Shown: piece by piece, positions 1 to 8,700 of the stretch
Layout of the letters: each line of letters starts with the position of its first letter
How positions within the stretch are numbered: position 1 is the stretch's first letter
Source of the DNA: JBNAVY01 sp049700195
GTDB taxonomy: Bacteria > Bacillota > Thermoanaerobacteria > Thermoanaerobacterales > Thermoanaerobacteraceae
Direction of reading: 5' to 3'
DNA: 57,398 nt
NCBI GenBank assembly: GCA_049700195.1
Contig: JBNAVY010000011.1
Span: 1-57,398 of the forward strand
Program-made: the position numbers and the translations under genes
Notes under the pieces: model-generated
The model's database searches: none
Told to the model about the DNA's origin: nothing
Seen by the model: the letters and a program-made list of their open reading frames with translations, nothing else

Positions 1-25
1 ACCGGTTATTTTTTTATTTTCAATT

Positions 26-48
26 TTGTCATAGAAAACGAATGACAA
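26..48. promoter_or_regulatory. Candidate MtlR operator upstream of mtlA
   Basis: A perfect inverted repeat, TTGTCAT (26-32) and ATGACAA (42-48), with a 9-nt spacer. It resembles the Bacillus MtlR box as I recall it (TTGNCACA-N4-TGTGNCAA), but the seventh base of each arm differs and the spacer is longer. It lies just upstream of a weak candidate promoter, where an activator would bind. The assignment is inference from half-site similarity and from the neighbouring mtlR gene. Confidence 0.45.
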
Positions 49-65
49 TACTGAGTTTATTTATA

Positions 66-94
66 TTGCATAAGCTTATTTAAAAGTTTACTAT
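66..94 (+). promoter_or_regulatory. Candidate mtlA promoter
   Basis: TTGCAT (66-71), a 17-bp spacer and TACTAT (89-94). Both hexamers are poor, which fits an activator-dependent promoter served by the inverted repeat at 26-48. The mtlA Shine-Dalgarno GAGGAGG follows at 114-120. Confidence 0.35.
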
Positions 95-128
95 TAATTA
101 TAGAGAATAAAATGAGGAGGTTGATCAA

Positions 129-1559
129 ATGGAAAATGTTAATAAATTTACACAAGGTGGAAGCGTTAAAGCTGGCTTACAGAAATTTGGCGGGTTTTTG
201 GCTGGCATGGTTTTACCTAATATTGGTGCTTTTATAGCATGGGGTCTTATTACTGCTTTCTTTATTCCGACAGGATGGATTCCAAATGAACATTTGGCTA
301 AACTTGTTGGACCTATGATAACGTATCTTTTGCCAATTTTAATCGGTTATACAGGTGGTAAGCTTGTATATGATGTAAGAGGTGGAGTAGTAGGAGCTAT
401 TGCAACAGCTGGTATTATAATTGGTTCATCCATTCCAATGTTTTTAGGAGCAATGTTAATGGGGCCTTTTGGAGGCTATGTAATTAAAAAATTTGATGAA
501 CTTGTAGAAGATAAAATACCAACTGGTTTTGAAATGCTGGTTAATAATTTTTCAGCCGGTATTTTAGGTGCACTATTATCTCTCTTGGCATTTGTGGTTA
601 TTGACCCTGTTGTTAATATTATATCTTTAGGTTTGAGCATAGCAGCACAATGGGTTACAGCAAAAGGTATATTGCCTTTAATAGCTATATTTATAGAACC
701 TGGTAAAATCTTGTTTCTTAATAATGCTATAAATCATGGGATTTTGGCACCTTTAGGTGTAGCACAGGTTAAAGAATTTGGGAAATCTATATTCTTTTTA
801 CTTGAAACAGATCCAGGTCCTGGACTTGGGGTATTATTAGCATATTGGTTTTATGGTAAAGGGGATGCAAAAGAATCTGCTCCTGGTGCAATAATTATAC
901 AGTTTTTTGGCGGAATACATGAAATATATTTCCCATATGTTTTGATGAATCCCTCATTGCTATTAGCAGTTATAGGAGGAGGAATGGCTGCAGATGCGAC
1001 TTTTGTTTTTACTAAAGCTGGACTTGTTGCAACACCTTCACCTGGCAGCATTTTTGCTGAAATAGCAATGTCGCCAAAAGGCGGGCTTATTCCTGTACTT
1101 GCTGGTATAATAGTTGGAGCCGTAGTTTCTTTCTTAATTGCATCAATAATAGTTAAAAGGGCTACTGAAGAGAGTATGAGTTCTGAAAGTATGAGTTTTG
1201 CAAAATCAATGGTAGATACATTAAAAGCTCAGAGTAAGGGCCAAAATACTGAAACAAAACAAATAAGTTTCAATAATGAGATACAACCTAAGTTGATAGT
1301 TTTTGCATGTGATGCAGGTATGGGTTCTTCAGCAATGGGTGAAACTATTTTAAAGAAAAAATTAAAAGAAGCAGGATTGGATATTGTAGTTAAACATTCT
1401 GCTGTAAACCAAATACCAAAAGATGTAGATATTGTATTTACACAGGAAAACCTTGCACAAAGAGCTTCTCAAGTTGTACCAAATGCTAAAATTGTTACTG
1501 TTAAAAATTTCTTGGATAATACAGTTTATGACGAGTTTGTAAAGAACCTTAAAGAATAA
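129..1559 (+). CDS. mtlA: PTS mannitol transporter subunit IICB
   Basis: Membrane permease and phosphotransfer subunit that imports mannitol as mannitol-1-phosphate. The first ~345 residues form the hydrophobic EIIC domain, with many membrane segments and the EIIC signature GGIHEIYFPYV. A short polar linker (~350-385) leads to the EIIB domain, whose phosphocysteine lies in CDAGMGSSAMG (Cys394). The protein has 476 residues and no fused EIIA; EIIA is encoded separately by mtlF two genes downstream, the usual Firmicute split arrangement. ATG 129 has GAGGAGG at an ideal distance. First gene of the operon mtlA-mtlR-mtlF-mtlD. Confidence 0.96.
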   Translation: MENVNKFTQGGSVKAGLQKFGGFLAGMVLPNIGAFIAWGLITAFFIPTGWIPNEHLAKLVGPMITYLLPILIGYTGGKLVYDVRGGVVGAIATAGIIIGSSIPMFLGAMLMGPFGGYVIKKFDELVEDKIPTGFEMLVNNFSAGILGALLSLLAFVVIDPVVNIISLGLSIAAQWVTAKGILPLIAIFIEPGKILFLNNAINHGILAPLGVAQVKEFGKSIFFLLETDPGPGLGVLLAYWFYGKGDAKESAPGAIIIQFFGGIHEIYFPYVLMNPSLLLAVIGGGMAADATFVFTKAGLVATPSPGSIFAEIAMSPKGGLIPVLAGIIVGAVVSFLIASIIVKRATEESMSSESMSFAKSMVDTLKAQSKGQNTETKQISFNNEIQPKLIVFACDAGMGSSAMGETILKKKLKEAGLDIVVKHSAVNQIPKDVDIVFTQENLAQRASQVVPNAKIVTVKNFLDNTVYDEFVKNLKE

Positions 1560-1578
1560 AATTGAAATGGTGAAAGTT

Positions 1579-3600
1579 ATGGAAGATCTAACTGTAAGGC
1601 AAAAATTTATATTAAAAACTTTAATAGAGAAAGGTCCTTCTAATATAGAGGACCTTTCAAAGCTTATGGATGTAAGTGGACGTACTATTATGAGAGAAAT
1701 ATTTTCTATAAATAATAATTTAAGAAAATATAAAACTGCTATTATTGAAGATGCTGGACAAATCATACTAAAAGGAAATGAAGAAACCTTAGATAAAATA
1801 TATACTTCCTTAGGGTCTATTCCTCTTCAGTGGCTTTTAACACCAGAACAGAGACAAATATTGATTACTATACATTTGTTAATTTCAGAGGAGCCTATAA
1901 AAGCTGCTTATTTTAGCTATCAATTTAATGTTGTAGAAGGTACTATAAGTCTTTACCTTGATAAAATAGAAGAATGGTTAAAAATGAGAAATATATTTCT
2001 TATTAGACGAAGGGGTTATGGTATTAAAGTAGAAGGAAGTGAATTAGATAAAAGGAATGCCATTATAGAACTTTTATATAACTATAAACCATTAGAAGAA
2101 CTTTTAGCTTTTGTATATAATGATGAAAAAGATAAATATGTATATACTTTTTTCAGTACAGTTTTTGACAATGACTTAGTTCAATTAGTGAAAAGAATTG
2201 CACAACAAATTAAGAACGTTATGCATGGCCAATTATCCGACTTAAATTATTTTGGTATATTTGTACATTTAATTGTTTCCATTTATAGAACGAAAATAGA
2301 CAAGCCGATACAATTTAATGATGAATTTGTAAAAGATATTTTACTTTCTAATGAATTTATTTTTATAAAAGATTTAGAGAATATATTGAAAGAAAATAAA
2401 GTATATTTACCAGATACTGAATTAGCATATTTGGCTTTACATTTAAGCCCTAAAAAATATGTCTATAAGCAAAATAAGTTTGAAGAACTTGGTATTTCCT
2501 TGCAAGACTTATCAAAAGAAGTTGTGGAAGAGGTTTCTCGGATTTTAAATAGAAAAATAAATTGTGATGAACAGCTTATTTTAGGGTTGTCACAGCATTT
2601 TGAACCTGCTCTTTATAGATTAACAATGGGACTTCAAACTACTAATCCTTTAGTAGATGAAATTAAAAATTATTATAGCGATTTATTTAAGGCAGTAAAT
2701 AAAGCATGTAAGTTGATTTTTTATAAATATAATATTATGATACCTGAAGATGAAATTGGATATATTACAATGCATATTGGAGCTGCAATTGAAAGACAGC
2801 AGGCTTTATCAAAAAAATTAAAAGTTTTTATTGTATGTCCAAATGGCATTGGTACAGCAAGAATATTATCATCTAAGTTAAAGGCACTTTTTAGAGAAAT
2901 TGATAATATTGATATTGGGGCAATATGGGAATATAAGAAAAAAGATGATGACTATGACCTGATAATTTCAACAGTAAAGCTTGAAGATTTAAAAGATAAT
3001 ATAATTGTTGTATCACCTTTTTTAACAGAAGAAGATATAAAAAAAGTAGAAGAATTTATTGAAAAATATGTAGTAAAAAAAGAAAAGAATTTGATAGGTA
3101 ATTTATCTGTGGCAGAAAAAAGTCAAAATTTTGAAATAGCAAATGAGATACTTCGAAATTTGCAATTAAAATATGTAGATAAAAAAACTATTGCAGATTT
3201 AATAAAATTCATAGCAAAAGATTTATATGATTTAATGCTTACTGAGGACGCAAAAGAAATAGAAGAATTAATCTTTAAAAGGGAAGCCATGGGCAATGTT
3301 GTTATACCAAACACCCACATTGCTTTAATTCATACAAGAAGTGACAAAATGGTAATACCTTTTGTCGGTGTATATAAATTAAAAACTCCGTTAAAGATGA
3401 AAAGTGCTGGTTTTTCTTATGAAGAAGTAGATACTTTTCTTGTGATGTTAGCAAGGAAAACACAGAGCAGTGAAATATTAGAGATGTTAGGTAAAATAAG
3501 CATTTCACTCATAGAGGATAAAACTTTTAATGAAATATTAAGATTTGGCGATATCAAAGATATTAGGAATAGTATAGTTACAATATTAAATAAAAATTAG
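1579..3600 (+). CDS. mtlR: PRD-containing transcriptional activator of the mannitol operon
   Basis: Regulator of mannitol genes, controlled by PTS phosphorylation. Order of domains: N-terminal helix-turn-helix (LTVRQKFILKTLI and LSKLMDVSGRTIMREI, residues ~3-45), two PTS-regulation domains (~165-400; PRD2 histidines in ALHLSPKKY and YITMHIGAA), a Gat-type EIIB domain (VFIVCPNGIGTA, Cys420), and a C-terminal EIIA-like domain (VVIPNTHIALIH, His580 likely). This is the full MtlR architecture. I prefer ATG 1579 because GGTGAAAG lies just upstream; an in-frame ATG at 1567 has no clear ribosome site. It sits 19 nt after mtlA, so the operon probably controls its own activator. Known MtlR proteins are activated by PRD phosphorylation and inhibited through the EIIB-like domain; that is family knowledge. 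Confidence 0.93.
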   Translation: MEDLTVRQKFILKTLIEKGPSNIEDLSKLMDVSGRTIMREIFSINNNLRKYKTAIIEDAGQIILKGNEETLDKIYTSLGSIPLQWLLTPEQRQILITIHLLISEEPIKAAYFSYQFNVVEGTISLYLDKIEEWLKMRNIFLIRRRGYGIKVEGSELDKRNAIIELLYNYKPLEELLAFVYNDEKDKYVYTFFSTVFDNDLVQLVKRIAQQIKNVMHGQLSDLNYFGIFVHLIVSIYRTKIDKPIQFNDEFVKDILLSNEFIFIKDLENILKENKVYLPDTELAYLALHLSPKKYVYKQNKFEELGISLQDLSKEVVEEVSRILNRKINCDEQLILGLSQHFEPALYRLTMGLQTTNPLVDEIKNYYSDLFKAVNKACKLIFYKYNIMIPEDEIGYITMHIGAAIERQQALSKKLKVFIVCPNGIGTARILSSKLKALFREIDNIDIGAIWEYKKKDDDYDLIISTVKLEDLKDNIIVVSPFLTEEDIKKVEEFIEKYVVKKEKNLIGNLSVAEKSQNFEIANEILRNLQLKYVDKKTIADLIKFIAKDLYDLMLTEDAKEIEELIFKREAMGNVVIPNTHIALIHTRSDKMVIPFVGVYKLKTPLKMKSAGFSYEEVDTFLVMLARKTQSSEILEMLGKISISLIEDKTFNEILRFGDIKDIRNSIVTILNKN

Positions 3601-3613
3601 GAGGTTTTAAATA

Positions 3614-4054
3614 ATGAATAAAGAAATATTAAATGAAAATAATGTTGTATTGAATGTACCATCAGAGACTAAAATGCAGGCTATTGAAAGAGTAGGAGAT
3701 TTACTTTTTAAAAATGGTTATATTGAAAAAGAATATATAGAAGGTATGAAGAAAAGAGAAAAAGATGTAACGACTTATATAGGAAATGGTATTGCTATTC
3801 CTCATGGTGTTTCTGAGTATGTAAAATATATAAAAAAATCTGGGATAGTTATAGCTCAATATCCTAAAGGGGTAGACTTTAACGATGGGAATATTGCTTA
3901 TATTGTTATAGGAATTGCAGGTAAAGAAGATGAACATTTGGAGATATTATCAAAAATAGCTCTTACCTGCCAGTATGAAGAAAATGTCGAAAAATTGAAG
4001 AAGGCAAGGACGAAACAAGAAATAATAGAAATACTTCAAAAAGGTGATGAATAA
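3614..4054 (+). CDS. mtlF: PTS mannitol-specific EIIA component
   Basis: Soluble phosphocarrier that passes phosphate from HPr to the EIIB domain of MtlA. The 146-residue protein is a single PTS_EIIA_2 domain with the active-site histidine in GNGIAIPHG (His64) and the typical family length. AGGAGG at 3599-3604 precedes ATG 3614. The gene lies 13 nt after mtlR and its stop is 1 nt before the preferred mtlD start. Confidence 0.95.
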   Translation: MNKEILNENNVVLNVPSETKMQAIERVGDLLFKNGYIEKEYIEGMKKREKDVTTYIGNGIAIPHGVSEYVKYIKKSGIVIAQYPKGVDFNDGNIAYIVIGIAGKEDEHLEILSKIALTCQYEENVEKLKKARTKQEIIEILQKGDE

Positions 4055-4055
4055 T

Positions 4056-5234
4056 ATGTTAAAAGCGGTTCATTTTGGAGCAGGGAATATAGGCAGAGGA
4101 TTTATTGGATATTTATTATATAAATCTGGATATGAAATAACTTTTGTTGATATATCAAAAGAATTAGTAGAAAGCATAAATAATTATAAAAAATATAATG
4201 TGATTATTTTAAAAGATAACGTGGGAAAGGAAGAAGTAAAAGATATAAAAGCTATTTATTTAGGAGATGAAGAAAATCTATCCAAAGCTATTTTGGATGC
4301 TGATATAATTACAACTTCAGTAGGAGCTAATAATCTTGTTAGTATAGGAGAAAAATTAAAGAATTATTTAAATATAAGAAAAGCTACTATTGATAAGCCT
4401 TTGAATATAATGGCATGCGAAAATGTACTGTTTGCAACAAATATAATAAAAAATAGCATATTAGAAAATGAGCATAAAGATTTTATTGAGTACGTAAATC
4501 AAAAAATTGGCTTTCCTAATACGGCTGTAGACAGAATAGTACCAAATGTAGATATAAAGAAAGAACTGCCAATTGATGTAGCAGTAGAAGATTTTTATGA
4601 ATGGGATATTGAAAAAAAATCAATTATTGGGGACTTAAGTATCAAAGGAGCAGAACTGGTTGATGATCTTGAACCTTTTATAGAAAGAAAATTATTTTTG
4701 TTAAATGGAGCCCATGCTACAACTGCATATTTAGGATATTTAAAAGGGTATAAATATATACATGAAGCGATTGATGATGATTTTATAAAAAATATTGTGT
4801 CTGGAATGCAAGAAGAAGCTTCCCTTGCGCTTTCTAAAAAGCACAATATAAAAATTGATAATTTAAGAGAATATTCAATTAAGGTAATAAAAAGGTTTAA
4901 AAACCCTTATTTAAAAGACGAAGTTGTAAGAGTAGGTAGAGAACCACTAAGGAAATTGTCTGTAAATGACCGGTTAATGATGCCTGCCAAACTTTGCTCC
5001 GAAATTGGAGTTATGCCCAAATTTATACTATACGGTATAGCTGCAGGATTTTTGTTTGATTATGAAGAGGATCCTCAAGCTCTTAAAATTCAAGATGAAA
5101 TTAATAATTTCGGCTTGGAAAAAACAATAAGCAAAATTACAGGGTTAGAAGAAAATAGTAATTTATTACATGAAATTGAAAGAAAGTATAAAGAATTAAA
5201 AGAAACTACTAAAAAAGCTGATGATATAGATTAG
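4056..5234 (+). CDS. mtlD: Mannitol-1-phosphate 5-dehydrogenase
   Basis: Cytoplasmic NAD-dependent enzyme that oxidises mannitol-1-phosphate to fructose-6-phosphate, feeding glycolysis. The N-terminus carries the dinucleotide-binding motif HFGAGNIGRGFIG, followed by a conserved proline/asparagine segment (KPLNIMACEN) and NTAVDRIVP, both typical of the polyol dehydrogenase family; the family C-terminal domain contains LFLLNGAHATTAYLGYLKG. The 392-residue length is normal. I chose ATG 4056 because homologues begin Met-Lys-Ala-x-His-Phe-Gly-Ala-Gly and AAGGTG lies 9 nt upstream; an in-frame GTG at 4044 would overlap mtlF. Last gene of the operon. Confidence 0.95.
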   Translation: MLKAVHFGAGNIGRGFIGYLLYKSGYEITFVDISKELVESINNYKKYNVIILKDNVGKEEVKDIKAIYLGDEENLSKAILDADIITTSVGANNLVSIGEKLKNYLNIRKATIDKPLNIMACENVLFATNIIKNSILENEHKDFIEYVNQKIGFPNTAVDRIVPNVDIKKELPIDVAVEDFYEWDIEKKSIIGDLSIKGAELVDDLEPFIERKLFLLNGAHATTAYLGYLKGYKYIHEAIDDDFIKNIVSGMQEEASLALSKKHNIKIDNLREYSIKVIKRFKNPYLKDEVVRVGREPLRKLSVNDRLMMPAKLCSEIGVMPKFILYGIAAGFLFDYEEDPQALKIQDEINNFGLEKTISKITGLEENSNLLHEIERKYKELKETTKKADDID

Positions 5235-5280
5235 ACTTTATATAATCTCAGAGTGTAAAATTTATAATTGATGGTACTTA

Positions 5281-5327
5281 TTACAAAGCGTATCAGAACT
5301 TATTTTAAGTTTTGCTACGCTTTGTAA
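5281..5327. repeat. Long near-perfect inverted repeat / hairpin
   Basis: The outer arms TTACAAAGCGTA (5281-5292) and TACGCTTTGTAA (5316-5327) are perfect complements. After one T/C mismatch, CAGAACTT (5294-5301) pairs with AAGTTTTG (5307-5314), leaving an ATTTT loop. Twenty of 21 pairs form, counting one G-U. No U-tract follows, so it is a poor intrinsic terminator. It may still end the mtl transcript or be a copy of a small palindromic repeat. Confidence 0.8.
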
Positions 5328-5529
5328 CATTAAATCTATGATAAAAATATTTTTTTTAAAAACCTTTTACTTTATCAACAAGCTAAGATGTTATTATATA
5401 TTGAGTTTTTAAAATGAAAGTTTATTTTAATAAATATAAAAATGTTTACAATACTAAGTAAACGTATAAAAAAAAGAGTAAATGAAAGAAAATATGTAAT
5501 AATTAAATTAAAAATGTTCTAAATCATCT

Positions 5530-5558
5530 TTGAAGATTAAAAAATGGTTTTGTATAAT
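5530..5558 (+). promoter_or_regulatory. Promoter upstream of the 5'-nucleotidase gene
   Basis: TTGAAG (5530-5535), a 17-bp spacer and a perfect TATAAT (5553-5558). This predicts a leader of about 175 nt before ATG 5743. The 11-bp palindrome ACATCTGATGT at 5577-5587 lies just after the expected start point and could be a repressor site. Confidence 0.55.
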
Positions 5559-5742
5559 AATGATAGGACTTGTCTGACATCTGATGTATGAATTAATTTA
5601 CAAAAAATTAATACTAATTTAACTTTAACTTTACATCAAATTGTTATACTTAATTGTAAACAAATTAATATATGAATTTTCACGGAGGTGGTTGTTTAAA
5701 TCGGTTTTATAAGGTAAAAATAAAAACTAGAGGAGGATGCAA

Positions 5743-8700
5743 ATGTTTAATTCAAAATCAAGAATAATAGCTGTGTTTGTTGCAGCAGTAATGGTTTTCA
5801 GCATGTTTTTTTCTGCTGTTCCACAGACTGTATTTGCACAAACATCAAAAACTTTTGACTTTATAGAGGTTACAGATTTTCACGGTTATCTGCAAAATGA
5901 TGGTAAATTAAGTGATGGGACAATTTATAAGCAGCAAATAGCAGGTGTTCTGGCAAAACAAATTAAAGATATAAAAGCTCAGAATCCTGATAGAACAGTA
6001 ATTTTGTCAGGCGGAGACATGTTCCAAGGGACACCTCTTTCCAATGTGCTAAGAGGTAAGCCAGTCATAGAAATGATGAATAATATTGGATTTGATGCAA
6101 TGACACTTGGCAATCATGAATATGATTGGGGAATTGATTCTGTAATTGATATGCAAAATGCCACATTAAAAGATTCAACAATTCCTGTTCTTGCAGCAAA
6201 TGTATATGATAAAACAACAGATAAACCAGTAGATTATGTAAAACCCTATGTAATGATTGAAAAAGATGGTGTAAAAATTGGTATAATTGGCATTGTAGAT
6301 AACAAAGAATTTCCAAATATAATAATGCCCGCATATATACAAAATGTTGATTTTAAAAATCCTGTTCCAATTGTAAATGACTTAGCACAGCAGTTAAGAC
6401 AACAAGGTGCACAAATAGTTGTAGTACTGGCACACATGGGTGCATATCAAGATAAGTCAGGTAATGTATCAGGTAATCTTATAGATTTTGCAAATCAAGT
6501 CAATGGTGTGGATGCCATATTTGGCGGACATACACATACAATAGTTACAACAAAAGTAAACAATATTCCTGTTGGTGTAGCCGCAAACTATGGTAAAGGG
6601 TTTATTGATTTACAGATTACTTTAAATGATAATAATACAGTTACAACAGGTGATATGAAGTATATAGACATACAAAAATTATATCAAACGACAGATCCTG
6701 TTGTAGATCCTGAAGTACAAGCCATTGTTGATAAAGCTGTTAAAGAAGTAGGACCAATATTTGATGAAGTTATAGGTCAAGCTGCAATAGATTTGACAAG
6801 GACTCAAAGTGCAAAACCTTATGGAGACTCTCTCTTAGGCAACTGGGTATCACAAGTGACAAAGGATGCTGTAGGAGCTGATTTTGGATTTGCTAATAAT
6901 GGAGGACTAAGAATAGATATTCCAAAAGGTGATATAACAGTTGGCACGATATATCAGTTGATGCCTTTTGACAACACAATAGTTACAATGAAAATGACTG
7001 GAGCACAAATAAAAACAATTCTTGAGCAGGCTGTTCAAGATAAAGGAAAAGGCATACAAGTTGCAGGACTTTCCTTTAAATATGATACAAATAAACCTTC
7101 TATGAATAGAGTATTTGACATGAAAAAATCCGACGGAACACCAATAGCAATGGATAAAGCTTATCTTGTTGCTACAAATAATTTTATGGGAACTGGCGGA
7201 GATGGTTTTACCGGTTTTAAAGACCCAGAAGTTGCAAACACATTTATTGACACATATAAACTTGTAAGAGATGCTTTAATAGATGCTGTTAAAGCACAAA
7301 AAACTGTTACTTCAAAAATCGATAATAGAATTGCACCTGCAATAATGAGTGATGAAACAATAACAGTAATTGCTACATCAGACATACATGGCAATATATT
7401 CCCTTGGGACTACAATACTGCAAAACCTGCAGACAGAGGGCTTGCAAAGGTAGCGACATTTGTAAAACAGGTAAGGGAACAATATCCATATGTAGCATTG
7501 GTTGATAATGGTGATACAATACAAGGAACACCTCTTTCATACTATTATGATAAAATTGATACAACTGCTGAATATCCTTTAGCAAAAGTAATGGGTGCAA
7601 TGAAGTATGATACATGGACACTTGGAAATCATGAATTTAATTATGGATTAAATGTATTGGACAGAATAATAAATGATATGACTAAAGAAGGTATACATGT
7701 GCTTTCAGCAAATACTTACAAGGATGACGGTTCTAATTTTGTAGAACCATATTATATAAAAACTTTTGAAACAACGCATGGTAAAGTAAAATTAGGTATT
7801 TTAGGGTTAACGACAAAAACAATACCATCATGGGAAGACAAAGACCACTATGCAGGACTTAAATTTAATGACCTTGTTGATGAAGCGAATAAGTGGGTAC
7901 CAAAATTAAGAGAAGCAGGAGCAGACATTGTAGTTGTTACAATGCACTCTGGTGAAGAAAAAGCAACAGATACCATACCAGAAAATCAAGTAATTGCTGT
8001 AGCAACAAAAGTAAATGGAATTGATGCTATAGTTGCAGGACATACTCATGTTAATATACCACAGCATGATTATAAAAACCCGGATGGGCAGACTGTAATT
8101 GTTACAGAACCTGGCAAATGGGGTGAATATGTTTCCCAAATTAATTTTGGAATTAGTAAAAATACTGATGGTAAATGGGTAATAGATACTAAATCAAGTA
8201 ATACTGTAAAAATGGATAGTTCAATCCAAGCAGATCCTGATATTTTACAACTTGCACAACCTTATCAAGATGCAACGCTTAAATATATAGGAACAGTTAT
8301 TGGAGTTGCAGAAGGTGATTTCTTAGGTGCAGGTCAGACAGTGAAAGAAACTGCAATAATGGATCTTATTAACAAAGTTCAAAAAGAATATGCAAATACT
8401 GATTTATCAATAGCAGCACCACTTAGCAGTTCAGCAAAAATATTAAAAGGTGATATTAGAATTCAGGATATAATGGGTGTGTATGTATATGAAAACTATT
8501 TATATGGAATAAAAATGACTGGTAAACAATTAAAGGACTGGATGGAATGGTCAGTTAGATATTATAAACAAGTTTCATCACCAGATGAAGCAATAACTAA
8601 AGATCCAGCATTAAATATACCGGATTATAACTTAGATCAGTTATATGGTGCAAATTATACAATTGATTTAACACAACCAGCAGGACAAAGAATTAAGAAT

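Larger units (their letters stand above)
5235..5742. other. 508-nt gene-free region between mtlD and the 5'-nucleotidase gene
   Basis: Very AT-rich, with no convincing coding frame. It holds a 47-nt hairpin (5281-5327), a consensus-like promoter (5530-5558) followed by an 11-bp palindrome ACATCTGATGT (5577-5587), and a hexamer array TTTAAC-TTTAAC-TTTACA (5618-5635) close to a second -10-like TATACT (5645-5650). The remainder shows nothing I can interpret. Confidence 0.7.

Noticed and set aside
32..46. AGAAAACGAATGAC as a cre site before mtlA
   Set aside because: It differs from the consensus at four key positions; the inverted repeat around it is a better explanation.
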